Assembly (NCBI GenBank): GCA_019359075.1
Contig: JAHHIB010000002.1
Coordinates: 111,979-175,978 of the forward strand
Source: Kalymmatonema hyalinum WJT4-NPBG1
GTDB taxonomy: Bacteria > Cyanobacteriota > Cyanobacteriia > Cyanobacteriales > Nostocaceae
DNA length: 64,000 nt
Reading direction: 5' to 3'
Positions 20,201-27,924 of this stretch are shown piece by piece. Within the stretch, counting starts at the first letter, position 1. Each line of letters starts with the position of its first letter. The notes below the pieces were generated by a model. That model was not told where the DNA came from and did no database searches. It saw only the letters and a list, made by a program, of their open reading frames with translations. The position numbers and the translations under genes are program-made.

Positions 20201-21016
20201 TTCTCCCTCTACTTTCAGTGAGGAATAAAGAATAAAGTTTTGGGGAACTACTAACAAATCACATAATTTTTGTGTAAGGAAGGGTTGTCCTCCAGTCCAT
20301 GCTAAAACTTCTTTCAAAACAGCTTGTGGATTTTCAATTTTTCCTTTTAACCCTTCTGCTAAAGGCGAAATTTCAGACGATTGAAAACCATTAAGCTGAA
20401 TTGCACGACCAATATTAAATGGCGTTCGTATTTTATCTGCGATTAAATCGCTAGGTGTTGCTACTCCGAGAAGAGCAAAAGTAACCCGATTAAACTCGCT
20501 ATTAAGATTACGCTTTTCATAACAACTTCTAATCCAGGAAAAAAAATCATCACCTTCAAAATGAAAGCTTAAAATACTATCAATTTCATCAATAAAAATA
20601 ACTATTTGATTTGGAACTTTCCCTAACAAAAACTTTTCAACAAATATATCTAAACGCTGTAGTGGCGATAATTCGCAATTTTCTTTCCACCATGTTCTAA
20701 TAAATTCGCTGGGGTTAGCTATTTCAAAATTTGCAACCAATGTGTAAACAATACCTGCATACCACTGTTCCGGATTTATATCTTTACTACCGCGTCCAGA
20801 AATATCAATTGTAGTACAAGCGATTCCTTCAGCTTGCAATCGTTTTATTGTGCGAACTTGCAAGCTAGTTTTACCCATCTGTCGGGAATTAAAAATATAA
20901 CAAAAATTACCTGCTTTAAGTTCATTGTAAAGGTCAGAGTCTGCTTGTCTAACTACATAACTGGGAGCATCTTCTGTAAGACTTCCACCAACTTTATATG
21001 AAAAATTGTTGCTCAT
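17213..21016 (-). CDS. AAA-like ATPase (AAA_35 type) with C-terminal WD40 repeats
   Basis: YKVGGSLTEDAPSYVVRQADSDLYNELKAGNFCYIFNSRQMGKTSLQVRTIKRLQ; VIFIDEIDSIL; about 13 divergent WD40 units (FSPDGKYILTASDDKTARIWNTSGQLL). Confidence 0.92.
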   Translation of the reverse strand: MSNNFSYKVGGSLTEDAPSYVVRQADSDLYNELKAGNFCYIFNSRQMGKTSLQVRTIKRLQAEGIACTTIDISGRGSKDINPEQWYAGIVYTLVANFEIANPSEFIRTWWKENCELSPLQRLDIFVEKFLLGKVPNQIVIFIDEIDSILSFHFEGDDFFSWIRSCYEKRNLNSEFNRVTFALLGVATPSDLIADKIRTPFNIGRAIQLNGFQSSEISPLAEGLKGKIENPQAVLKEVLAWTGGQPFLTQKLCDLLVVPQNFILYSSLKVEGEIIESEWVKNIVTQQIIENWESQDEPPHLKTIKDRILMSKHNTGALLGLYQRILQLGQIPASDSPEQIELRLSGLVVEQQGYLRVYNRIYASVFDLNWVEKALADLRPYSEALSAWFTSSCQDNSRLLRGKALEDAKNWAANKSLNQEDYQFLTACQEFEKQEIATALSLQEEESRILAQANETLTTAQHQAKRQIRIGGGVLICSLIGATIAFASATHQLREAQEGTRLEHAGLVALQQFKTKQIESLVTAVDAGQRLKELVKDGRSLEKYPASSPILALQTILDNIREVKQFVAHKEPITNVNWSHDGKYIITASADQTARIWNLSGKLMAELKGHKEQVNSADFSRDGKHILTTGVDKTARIWDTSGKQLAILKHQEYLISASFSPDGKRVITTSDRLPAPGPDGKPLVNNSDDKIAHIWDLSGNLLLKLQHQDRVNSASFSPDGKYILTASDDKTARIWNTSGQLLVTLRGHSMAVKSAYWSPNGKYILTNSNYYSYVWDVSGKQIARFKVDEKWIIRDAGFSPDSQRLFVSTSEKTGIWDLSGRVLREIKNSKALISGAEFRPDGKRFFTIEDTIKLWDIRDESVKGWDLSGELLTEVAGNQTSPRWSPDGKYIVTFGHDRIVRIWDLSDRIPLTTVTIQSKDAITGASWSPDGKYIVTPTWKSVLLWDKYGKQLARFQGHSGIVSSANFSPDGKLIVTASNDKTARVWNTSGKQLLLLAGHEKELEFAAFSPNGKYILTTTNDMKTKIWSNDGKLLATFQARGMNWSPNSKYIMAMFDYNGNNYSSLWNISGEKIVDFQASENSYFGASFSQDGERIITTHGDTASIWNTSGQKLSEFKANQDISNPSFSPDGKLIITTSRDNRVIIWDTSGKQLVEIPHQDVVIDARFSPDGKRIVTASNDKTFRVWDISGKQLAQYKYSSLFVWPANFSPDGKHILTQVTGKSPNGNDVLIWRVDELDGLLTRGCDWLKDYLNTQPQVRERLKVCWGK

Positions 21017-21142
21017 TATCTAATGTTTAGCTAATTAATGAGATGGGTACAAATAATAAGAGTGTAGGGTGCGTTATAACGAAGTTTAACGTACCCATTA
21101 ATTATGTGAAGTGCCTTCCGTAAGCCGTAACACAGCTTACAA

Positions 21143-22156
21143 CTAAACCCTATTTCTGCGAATTAACGCTTCTAATTCATTTGTCTGAGTATCAATTAAT
21201 CTTATTGCTGGATGGTCTGGAGTAAACTTTTTTATGAGTTGCGAGCGCTCTATTTCAAAATCTTCTATTTTTTGATATGCAGCATTCGATATAAGGTTTT
21301 TTACTACCCCTTTATCTACTTGCGGTTGTGTGTTGGCAAGTTGTTTATACAAATCCTGAAGTTGAGCGTAAAAATGCTGTATCGTTGGAGCTTGAGGTTT
21401 AAAACGTGCTAAATTTAATGCTCGCTCGACTTCTATTTTGGCGATCGATTGTAAAATAATACCAGTCGTAATCTGCGGTGCTGGGGTATCTATCCCCATG
21501 TTTGATAATTCATTTCTGACTTTATCTAACATCTCTTGATATCTGGCATCCATCATACCAGTTCCGAAAACCCCATCTAAATATTGCTGTAAAAGTTTTT
21601 CTGCTGCTTTGTAATCTGCAATCGCACTTTCTTTATCTCCTATAGCTTTGTACAGATTACCTCTAGAAATGTAAGCTTCAGCAAAGGAATTACTACCACG
21701 AATGACTTCAGTCCAATCTGAAATTGCTTTCTGTTTTTCGTCTAACTTTTCATAAGCCCTACTTCTTTGATAGTATGCAGTCCACCTGGAACTCAACCTA
21801 TCTGTATTATTTTGGTTAATTATTTGGGTATAATCTTCCACTGCGGCTTTGTAATTCCCAAGTTTATAGTAAGCGTTTCCACGATGATAGTAGGGTTCTT
21901 CAGCTTTAGGATTAAGTTGAATTGCTTGCGTGAAAGAAGAAACCGCAGCTTGGCTATCTCTTTGGCAATCCTCTTGAAAGTGTCCCATGCCTATGAAGTC
22001 GTCTGCTGAATTAAGATGTGGTGGCATAAGAGTTTTGCAGTCAGCAGAGATATTAGAAGCTGGTATTTGTGCAACTACTAATGGTAGCGAAAAACCTACC
22101 AGCACAAAAGATGATGCATAACCAAGAAAGGAAGATATAGAAAAGGGAAATTTCAT
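21143..22156 (-). CDS. Secreted TPR-repeat protein
   Basis: AVSSFTQAIQLNPKAEEPYYHRGNAYYKLGNYKAAVEDYTQII and further TPR units; N-terminal hydrophobic leader. Confidence 0.85.
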   Translation of the reverse strand: MKFPFSISSFLGYASSFVLVGFSLPLVVAQIPASNISADCKTLMPPHLNSADDFIGMGHFQEDCQRDSQAAVSSFTQAIQLNPKAEEPYYHRGNAYYKLGNYKAAVEDYTQIINQNNTDRLSSRWTAYYQRSRAYEKLDEKQKAISDWTEVIRGSNSFAEAYISRGNLYKAIGDKESAIADYKAAEKLLQQYLDGVFGTGMMDARYQEMLDKVRNELSNMGIDTPAPQITTGIILQSIAKIEVERALNLARFKPQAPTIQHFYAQLQDLYKQLANTQPQVDKGVVKNLISNAAYQKIEDFEIERSQLIKKFTPDHPAIRLIDTQTNELEALIRRNRV

Positions 22157-22300
22157 AATTATATAATCTAGAAAGATTTTCAGTTAAAGTAGGACTAGTG
22201 TTCACAGGTTGTACCTCGAACCTTATTTCTACTAATCTCATTTAAGCTTGACAGCACTTGAGTTTACATAGGAGTTTATCGAGTACGTATCGACTTTGTA

Positions 22301-23683
22301 GTGAAATTGAATATTTTAAAATTTCGCCAAAGAAATCTAGCAGTTGTAATATCAGAAATGCCACGTTCAGTTAGAGTACGTCCTGAATTCATATCAGAGG
22401 TAAAGTCAGCGCTACCGCGTAATGGCTATATTCGCCAAACTGACTTAGCTGAGTATTTGCAAATCTCTCAATCTACTATCAGCAGTTTTCTTAATGGCAG
22501 AGCTGTAGATTACCTGAATTTTAAAGAAATTTGTCGAGCTTTGGGACTGGAATGGCAAGATATTGCCGATTTAACAGCACAGAGTGGGAAAGATGCGTTG
22601 TCATCACCTGTCGCACGCACCATATCGGAAAATAAAAAAGAAACTCAAGAAATATCTTCGTCCCACTTTTCGCTCTTATTTCCATCCGGGCAAGTAGCAT
22701 TAGATTCGCCATTTTATATCAAGCGTTCTCCAATCGAAGAACGATGTTACGAACAAATTTACAAACCCGGTGCTTTAATCAGAATTAAAGCGCCCAGACA
22801 AATGGGTAAAACTTCTCTTTTGGCAAGAATTATTGATAAATCGCATTCTCAAGGGGATTGTACCGTCATATTAGATTTTCAACTTGCCGCACAGGAAATT
22901 TTTGTCAATTCAGATAAGTTTTTACGCTGGTTTTGTGCCAGTGTTGGTTTAGCTTTAAATATCCCAAATAAACTTAGTGATTATTGGGATTTAGCGGAAA
23001 TTGTCGGTAGTAGCATGGCATGTAAAGCCTATTTTGAGGAATATCTACTACCAACAATTGATAAGCCGCTAACTCTTGGTTTAGATGAGGTTGATAAAGT
23101 TTTTGAATATCCAGACATTTACCGAGATTTTTTTGGACTGCTACGCGCTTTACACGAAGAAGGTAAACGTCGAAAGATTTGGAAAAAACTGCGATTGGTA
23201 ATTGTGCATTCTACAGAAGTTTACGTACCTCTTGATATTAATCAATCGCCATTTAATGTAGGTTTGTCTGTAGAATTGCCTGAATTTAATAATAACCAAA
23301 TTTTAGATTTAGCCCAAAGGCACCAACTCGATTGGAATGAAACCGAAGTTGAAAAATTAATGATGCTAGTGGGTGGACATCCATTTTTAGTGCATCTTAC
23401 TCTTTATCATATAGCTAATAGAAATGTTACTTTAACAGAAATACTACAAAATTCCACGAGTTCATCAAGTATTTACGCGGGGCATTTACGTCGTCAAAGT
23501 TTAATCCTTACGCAAAAGCCGGAATTAGCAAATGCAATGAAAGATGTAGTTATGAATAACTCTGCTAAACTACCGACAGTAACTAAATTTAAATTGCACA
23601 GTATTGGACTGGTAAAATTCCAAGGAGATAGCGTATTGGCACGCTGTAATTTATATCGTCAGTATTTAGAAATTCACTTGTGA
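22301..23683 (+). CDS. HTH (XRE-like) - AAA-like domain protein
   Basis: N-terminal IRQTDLAEYLQISQSTISSFLNGRAVDYLNFKEICRALGLEWQDI helix-turn-helix, then YEQIYKPGALIRIKAPRQMGKTSLLARIIDK and TLGLDEVDKVFEYPDI. Starts at GTG 22301 or at a downstream ATG near 22358. Confidence 0.85.
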   Translation: MKLNILKFRQRNLAVVISEMPRSVRVRPEFISEVKSALPRNGYIRQTDLAEYLQISQSTISSFLNGRAVDYLNFKEICRALGLEWQDIADLTAQSGKDALSSPVARTISENKKETQEISSSHFSLLFPSGQVALDSPFYIKRSPIEERCYEQIYKPGALIRIKAPRQMGKTSLLARIIDKSHSQGDCTVILDFQLAAQEIFVNSDKFLRWFCASVGLALNIPNKLSDYWDLAEIVGSSMACKAYFEEYLLPTIDKPLTLGLDEVDKVFEYPDIYRDFFGLLRALHEEGKRRKIWKKLRLVIVHSTEVYVPLDINQSPFNVGLSVELPEFNNNQILDLAQRHQLDWNETEVEKLMMLVGGHPFLVHLTLYHIANRNVTLTEILQNSTSSSSIYAGHLRRQSLILTQKPELANAMKDVVMNNSAKLPTVTKFKLHSIGLVKFQGDSVLARCNLYRQYLEIHL

Positions 23684-23785
23684 AAGAATCAATATCTTGT
23701 TGACCAGAAGAAAGGCAGAGAGCGAAAAAATTCGCTCTCAATAGCACAGAGGTTTGGCAAGGAAGCACCTGAACTGAACTTAGAT

Positions 23786-24535
23786 TTATCTACCCATACC
23801 CTGAAGTGATTGAAGATTTAGAGCTACCCGTTTGTTGGCTGCTTTTATCAGAAATACCCCGATGACAACCAGCCAGATTTCCCAGATTATGAAACCAACG
23901 GGAGTGACTTCCCATGTAGGAGTGGATGGAATAACCGTTGCAAGTAACTCGCTTTGTCCAAAAATCAAAAAGGGTACCGTTGCTAAACCCATCCAGCCAA
24001 CCCAAGGTTTGAAAAGGGGAGACTTCAGCATAGCCACACCAACTCCTAACGTCCAAAAGGCAAGCAGAAGTTGCCCGATTTGTTCCCCGATGACAACGCC
24101 GCCATATTGATGAACTGCTTGGTAGACGACTGCAACCGACTCGCGGGTGACTTGACTAGCAGCTGGATCAACATATAAGTTAGCCAAGACGGGGATCACA
24201 AACACCCAACGCATTAGCCCAACGGACTGTAGCGCACCGGAAACCACTCCTGATAGGGTGGCGGCGGTAAGATACGGGGTATCTTCGCGTCCCAGTACTT
24301 TCTGGAGTAGGGTACTGACTGGGATAAACAGCAATGCCGTCAGACCAAAAACAAACCAAGTTAAGATCAGCCCAGCCCCGCCTGCATGGAACTGAGTTAA
24401 GACGTAAGCTGTAGGTTTGCGTAAGATATCGTCGTACTCAAAATTCTGAATCAGCAGCAAGTACGGTATATTGAGCAGAATGGAGAAGACAATAAACAGG
24501 ACACCCGTTGTTCTAGAAAGTTGTAAGCGACTCAT
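23786..24535 (-). CDS. DUF4386-like membrane protein
   Basis: MSRLQLSRTTGVLFIVFSILLNIPYLLL... multi-TM pattern with LQSVGLMRWVFVIPVLANLY. Confidence 0.65.
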   Translation of the reverse strand: MSRLQLSRTTGVLFIVFSILLNIPYLLLIQNFEYDDILRKPTAYVLTQFHAGGAGLILTWFVFGLTALLFIPVSTLLQKVLGREDTPYLTAATLSGVVSGALQSVGLMRWVFVIPVLANLYVDPAASQVTRESVAVVYQAVHQYGGVVIGEQIGQLLLAFWTLGVGVAMLKSPLFKPWVGWMGLATVPFLIFGQSELLATVIPSTPTWEVTPVGFIIWEIWLVVIGVFLIKAANKRVALNLQSLQGMGR

Positions 24536-24615
24536 TTTATTTCCCTCGACTGTTTGATATTTAGCGTTTCGCTTTTTGTGGGAGTGGCTCTCTAACCCGT
24601 CCTATTAACAGGGCG

Positions 24616-24870
24616 GGCAGGATGCCCACCCCACTCATATTGAATAATTTACTTAAGCTAAAACCCTTCTAAAATCTCGTTTCCAGGTTCCACCTGGAAA
24701 TGCCCTTGAAGCGGCTCTGCCGCTGTTAAGCAAGGCTTGCCTTCCAGTAGGCATTCCCAGCCTCAGGCTGGGAACGAGGCAATCTCTAAAAGCTTGTTCT
24801 ATGCTGGTTTTCACCTTAAGTTGACACCTATGGCAGGATGCACACCCCACAAGATTGAATAATTTATTTT
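24616..24870. repeat. Intergenic palindromic repeat module flanked by ~39-bp direct repeats
   Basis: Direct repeats GGCAGGATGCCCACCCCACTCATATTGAATAATTTACTT (24616-24654) and GGCAGGATGCACACCCCACAAGATTGAATAATTTATTTT (24832-24870); between them TCTCGTTTCCAGG...CCTGGAAATGCC and GGCATTCCCAGCC..GGCTGGGAACGAGG palindromic sequence (24675-24780). Confidence 0.75.
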
Positions 24871-24881
24871 TTGGAAGTACC

Positions 24882-25499
24882 TTACTCGGCTTGTTTCCAA
24901 TATTTGACCAGCGATCGCTCGACTCCCAAAAGGCGAGCAATCCCGGCTAACGTTCCAATAATCAGCTTTTGGACGAACAACGGCAAACCAACAAATACGA
25001 GGTCGGCTTTCTGAATGACCAAGGCGAGTTGCAGGGGATTTGTAGGCATACCCTCCTTGTTCACTTTTGCATCGATCGCCAGACCGTACATTGCTCTAAT
25101 AAACTGCTCAAACTCCCCCGCAGGACATACTTCGGATACAAATCTTACCCACTCCTCAGAGGTATTTCGGAAACTATGAAACGTACCAGCAGGAACGTAC
25201 ACAATTTCTCCTGGTCGGAGTATCTTAATGTTTCCTTTGCCACCCACTTCCATTTCCAGCGAGCCGCTTAAGACCTCAAACGTTTCTGTGAGATGATTGT
25301 GATAATGTAGGGGACTGCCGTTTGCTCCGGGTGGAAGGTTGAACTGAGCCTTAAAAGAATTCCCGTTGCTATCGTGAGTCGAGCAAAGGACTGTCATGGA
25401 ATCTCCAGTCACAGGGTTTTCAATTTGTTCTGGTAGTGGCTGATTTGAGATTGCAATGAACGACGTGTTGGAATCAAAGCCTAGTTTTGTTGATGTCAT
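24882..25499 (-). CDS. Cupin domain-containing protein
   Basis: PPGANGSPLHYHNHLTETFEVLSGSLEMEVGG and LRPGEIVYVPAGTFHSFRNTSEEWVRF. Confidence 0.88.
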   Translation of the reverse strand: MTSTKLGFDSNTSFIAISNQPLPEQIENPVTGDSMTVLCSTHDSNGNSFKAQFNLPPGANGSPLHYHNHLTETFEVLSGSLEMEVGGKGNIKILRPGEIVYVPAGTFHSFRNTSEEWVRFVSEVCPAGEFEQFIRAMYGLAIDAKVNKEGMPTNPLQLALVIQKADLVFVGLPLFVQKLIIGTLAGIARLLGVERSLVKYWKQAE

Positions 25500-25650
25500 T
25501 TTGGGAAAGCTCCTTTGTTTAAGTTGTTTGATGCACAGCGCGTTTTGACCAACAATTAAAAGGTAAGCTGTCTAGTTAGGTGTTGAATTGACATATTGCG
25601 CCAAGGAATTGACTCATCACGCCGTTTTGGAAAACTCTGCTTGAATATCC

Positions 25651-26658
25651 ATGAAAGAAGCGACTTTCTCCGTTTCTCTCGTTCGCAGCACTGTTCAATA
25701 TGCAGCTTATAAAGGCATAGATCCCAAAAGCCTGTGTGCTGCCATTGGCATTGACCCTAAAATGCTAGAGATGCCTGATAGCCGCGTTACAGGAGAAACC
25801 AATCGAGCTATGTGGCACGAAGTGGTCAAGCTGACAGGGGATGACAACATCGGTCTCCACATAGGGGAAACCTTCAATCTGGCGATGATTGGGATTGTGG
25901 GCTATGTGCTTTTTAATTGTCAGACCTTTAGACAAGTGCTGGAAAACCTCTCCCGCTACACACGTCTCTTCAGTCAGGGGACTTATATTCACTTCTCAAT
26001 TTCACAAGGGCAAGTGTTGTGTGACTGTGATATCGTGAGCCACCTCAAAAACTACTTGCTAGAAAAACCTCGGCAGCCCATCGAGTCTACGTTTTCAGCC
26101 CTACTAACAACAACAAAAACGCTGACGGGTAAGGAATTAATCCCTGATGCAGTTTGGTTTCAACATCCACGTCCAACGGATATTTCTGAACACCAGCGCA
26201 TCTTTCACGCACCTGTGCATTTCTCTCAACCAACAAATCGGCTTATCTTCAATGCTGGCTGTTTAGATTGGACTGTTTTATCAGCCAATCCGTCGCTTTT
26301 GTCTATGTTTGAGCAACATGCTGAGGCAATGCTGAACGAACTGAGCCAGGAAGATACGTATACGAACCAAGTTGTTCGGGCAGTGACGCATGGTTTAAAG
26401 GGAGAAGTTCCCTCGATTGAGGCGATCGCTCGCAGTTTGGCTATCAGTGTTCGGAACCTGCAACGAGAACTGCAAGCAGAGGGGACTTCATATCAGCAAC
26501 TTTTGGATGAGACGCGCAAAGAGTTAGCTCTAAGATATTTGAAAAAACCTGATACCCCAATTCACGATATAGCTTTTTTGCTGGGTTTTTCCGAACCGAG
26601 TGCATTTCACCGTGCCTTTAAGCGATGGACAGGAGAAACGCCACGGGCATACAGATGA
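25651..26658 (+). CDS. AraC-family transcriptional regulator (Arabinose_bd-type N-terminus)
   Basis: C-terminal SIEAIARSLAISVRNLQRELQAEGTSYQQLLDETRKELALRYL...IHDIAFLLGFSEPSAFHRAFKRWTGETPRAYR. Confidence 0.93.
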   Translation: MKEATFSVSLVRSTVQYAAYKGIDPKSLCAAIGIDPKMLEMPDSRVTGETNRAMWHEVVKLTGDDNIGLHIGETFNLAMIGIVGYVLFNCQTFRQVLENLSRYTRLFSQGTYIHFSISQGQVLCDCDIVSHLKNYLLEKPRQPIESTFSALLTTTKTLTGKELIPDAVWFQHPRPTDISEHQRIFHAPVHFSQPTNRLIFNAGCLDWTVLSANPSLLSMFEQHAEAMLNELSQEDTYTNQVVRAVTHGLKGEVPSIEAIARSLAISVRNLQRELQAEGTSYQQLLDETRKELALRYLKKPDTPIHDIAFLLGFSEPSAFHRAFKRWTGETPRAYR

Positions 26659-26663
26659 CTTCC

Positions 26664-26774
26664 ACAGTAACAGAACTTATTTATCTGTGTCCATCTGTGT
26701 CCATCTGTGGTTCATTATTTCTTAGGTGTACCTTATTGGGTCTGGAAACGCTGTAACAGTAACAGAACTCATTT
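26664..26774. repeat. Dispersed ATCTGTGTCCATCTGTGGTT repeat between ~19-bp direct repeats
   Basis: ACAGTAACAGAACTTATTT (26664-26682) and ACAGTAACAGAACTCATTT (26756-26774) flank a tatctgtgtccatctgtgtccatctgtggttc core. Confidence 0.6.
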
Positions 26775-26789
26775 TTTAGGAGCGATCGC

Positions 26790-27218
26790 GTGGAATATCA
26801 ATCGCAGATAGCACGGAACATTGAAACTCTCAAAAGAGATTTGCCAACACTTTTTGAGCAGGATATTTCCTACGACATTTACACGCAGAATATCTACTTT
26901 CAAGACCCTGTCAATAAGTTTAAAACAAAATTTAACTATCGCATTATCTTTTGGACTTTGCGATTTCACGCTCGATTATTTTTTACACAAATTTACTTTG
27001 ACTTACATGATGTCAATCAGTCAGCCGAGGACATCATTTTGGCAAAGTGGACAGTTCGCGGTGTTTTGCGCGTTCCTTGGAAAGCTAAGATATTTTTCAA
27101 CGGCTACTCGACTTACAAACTCAATAAAGATGGTTTAATCTACGAGCATATTGACACTTGGGATCGCAAACCAGGGGAAATTTTGCAGCAGTTCTTCCGT
27201 AAGGGTGGAGAAAGTTGA
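26790..27218 (+). CDS. DUF2358 domain-containing protein
   Basis: IETLKRDLPTLFEQDISYDIYTQNIYFQDPVNKFKTKFNYRIIFWTLRFHARLFF. Confidence 0.8.
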   Translation: MEYQSQIARNIETLKRDLPTLFEQDISYDIYTQNIYFQDPVNKFKTKFNYRIIFWTLRFHARLFFTQIYFDLHDVNQSAEDIILAKWTVRGVLRVPWKAKIFFNGYSTYKLNKDGLIYEHIDTWDRKPGEILQQFFRKGGES

Positions 27219-27219
27219 T

Positions 27220-27924
27220 ATGTTGTCTTTCGCCTTAGATATCAGCCCGTTTATAGGAAATCTGATAGCAACAGCGCTGACGTTTGTTTATGTGTTCGGG
27301 CTGGTAGCACTGTTGAATTTATGTGTAACTAAATTTGGGCTACCGCAAGATATTAGCCGCAAAATTACGCATATTGGTGCTGGGTCACTCATTGGGTTTT
27401 TGCCACTCTACAGCGATTTACACTGGTCGAAATACTTGAATGTGACGATTTTTGTCGTCTGGATAGTCCTCCTCGTACAGAAAGGGCTGTTTGCCAAACC
27501 AGACGATGAGGCTGTTAATATCATGACCCGTACAGGCGACAGGCGTGAACTCCTCAAAGGTCCGTTTTATTTCGTCATTGTGGCAACTATTTGCGGCACA
27601 TTATTGTATAAAAGTTTTCCTGGGATTGTAGCAATGACAACTCTCGGCTGGGGCGATGGTGTTGCACCAATCATTGGTTCTTATTATGGCAGGTTGAAGT
27701 ACAAAGTTTTCAGTAACAAAAGCTGGGAAGGAAGCCTCTCGATGTTTGTTTTCGCTTTCGCCGCCAGCGTCTTTTTTGTTTGGCTTATCATCCCAAGTCA
27801 ACTAAATATTAGCCGGATTTTATTGCTGGCATTTATTGCCACACTTATTGAAGGATGTAGTCCGAAAGAAGTTGATAACATTCTGATTCCAATAGCAGTC
27901 ATTGTGGCGGCAAATTTGATTTAA
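27220..27924 (+). CDS. Phytol kinase/dolichol kinase-like CDP-alcohol membrane enzyme
   Basis: FGLPQDISRKITHIGAGSLIGFLPLY; GWGDGVAPIIGSYYGRLKYKVFSNKSWEGSLSMF; ATLIEGCSPKEVDNILIPI. ATG at 27220 is in frame and directly follows the DUF2358 stop. Confidence 0.8.
   Translation: MLSFALDISPFIGNLIATALTFVYVFGLVALLNLCVTKFGLPQDISRKITHIGAGSLIGFLPLYSDLHWSKYLNVTIFVVWIVLLVQKGLFAKPDDEAVNIMTRTGDRRELLKGPFYFVIVATICGTLLYKSFPGIVAMTTLGWGDGVAPIIGSYYGRLKYKVFSNKSWEGSLSMFVFAFAASVFFVWLIIPSQLNISRILLLAFIATLIEGCSPKEVDNILIPIAVIVAANLI

Noticed and set aside
24653-24940. 95-aa reverse ORF (CRQLKVKTSIEQAFRDCLVPSLRLGMPTGRQALL...)
   Set aside because: Lies within the palindromic intergenic repeat and overlaps the cupin gene end; such repeat-derived ORFs are common artefacts.
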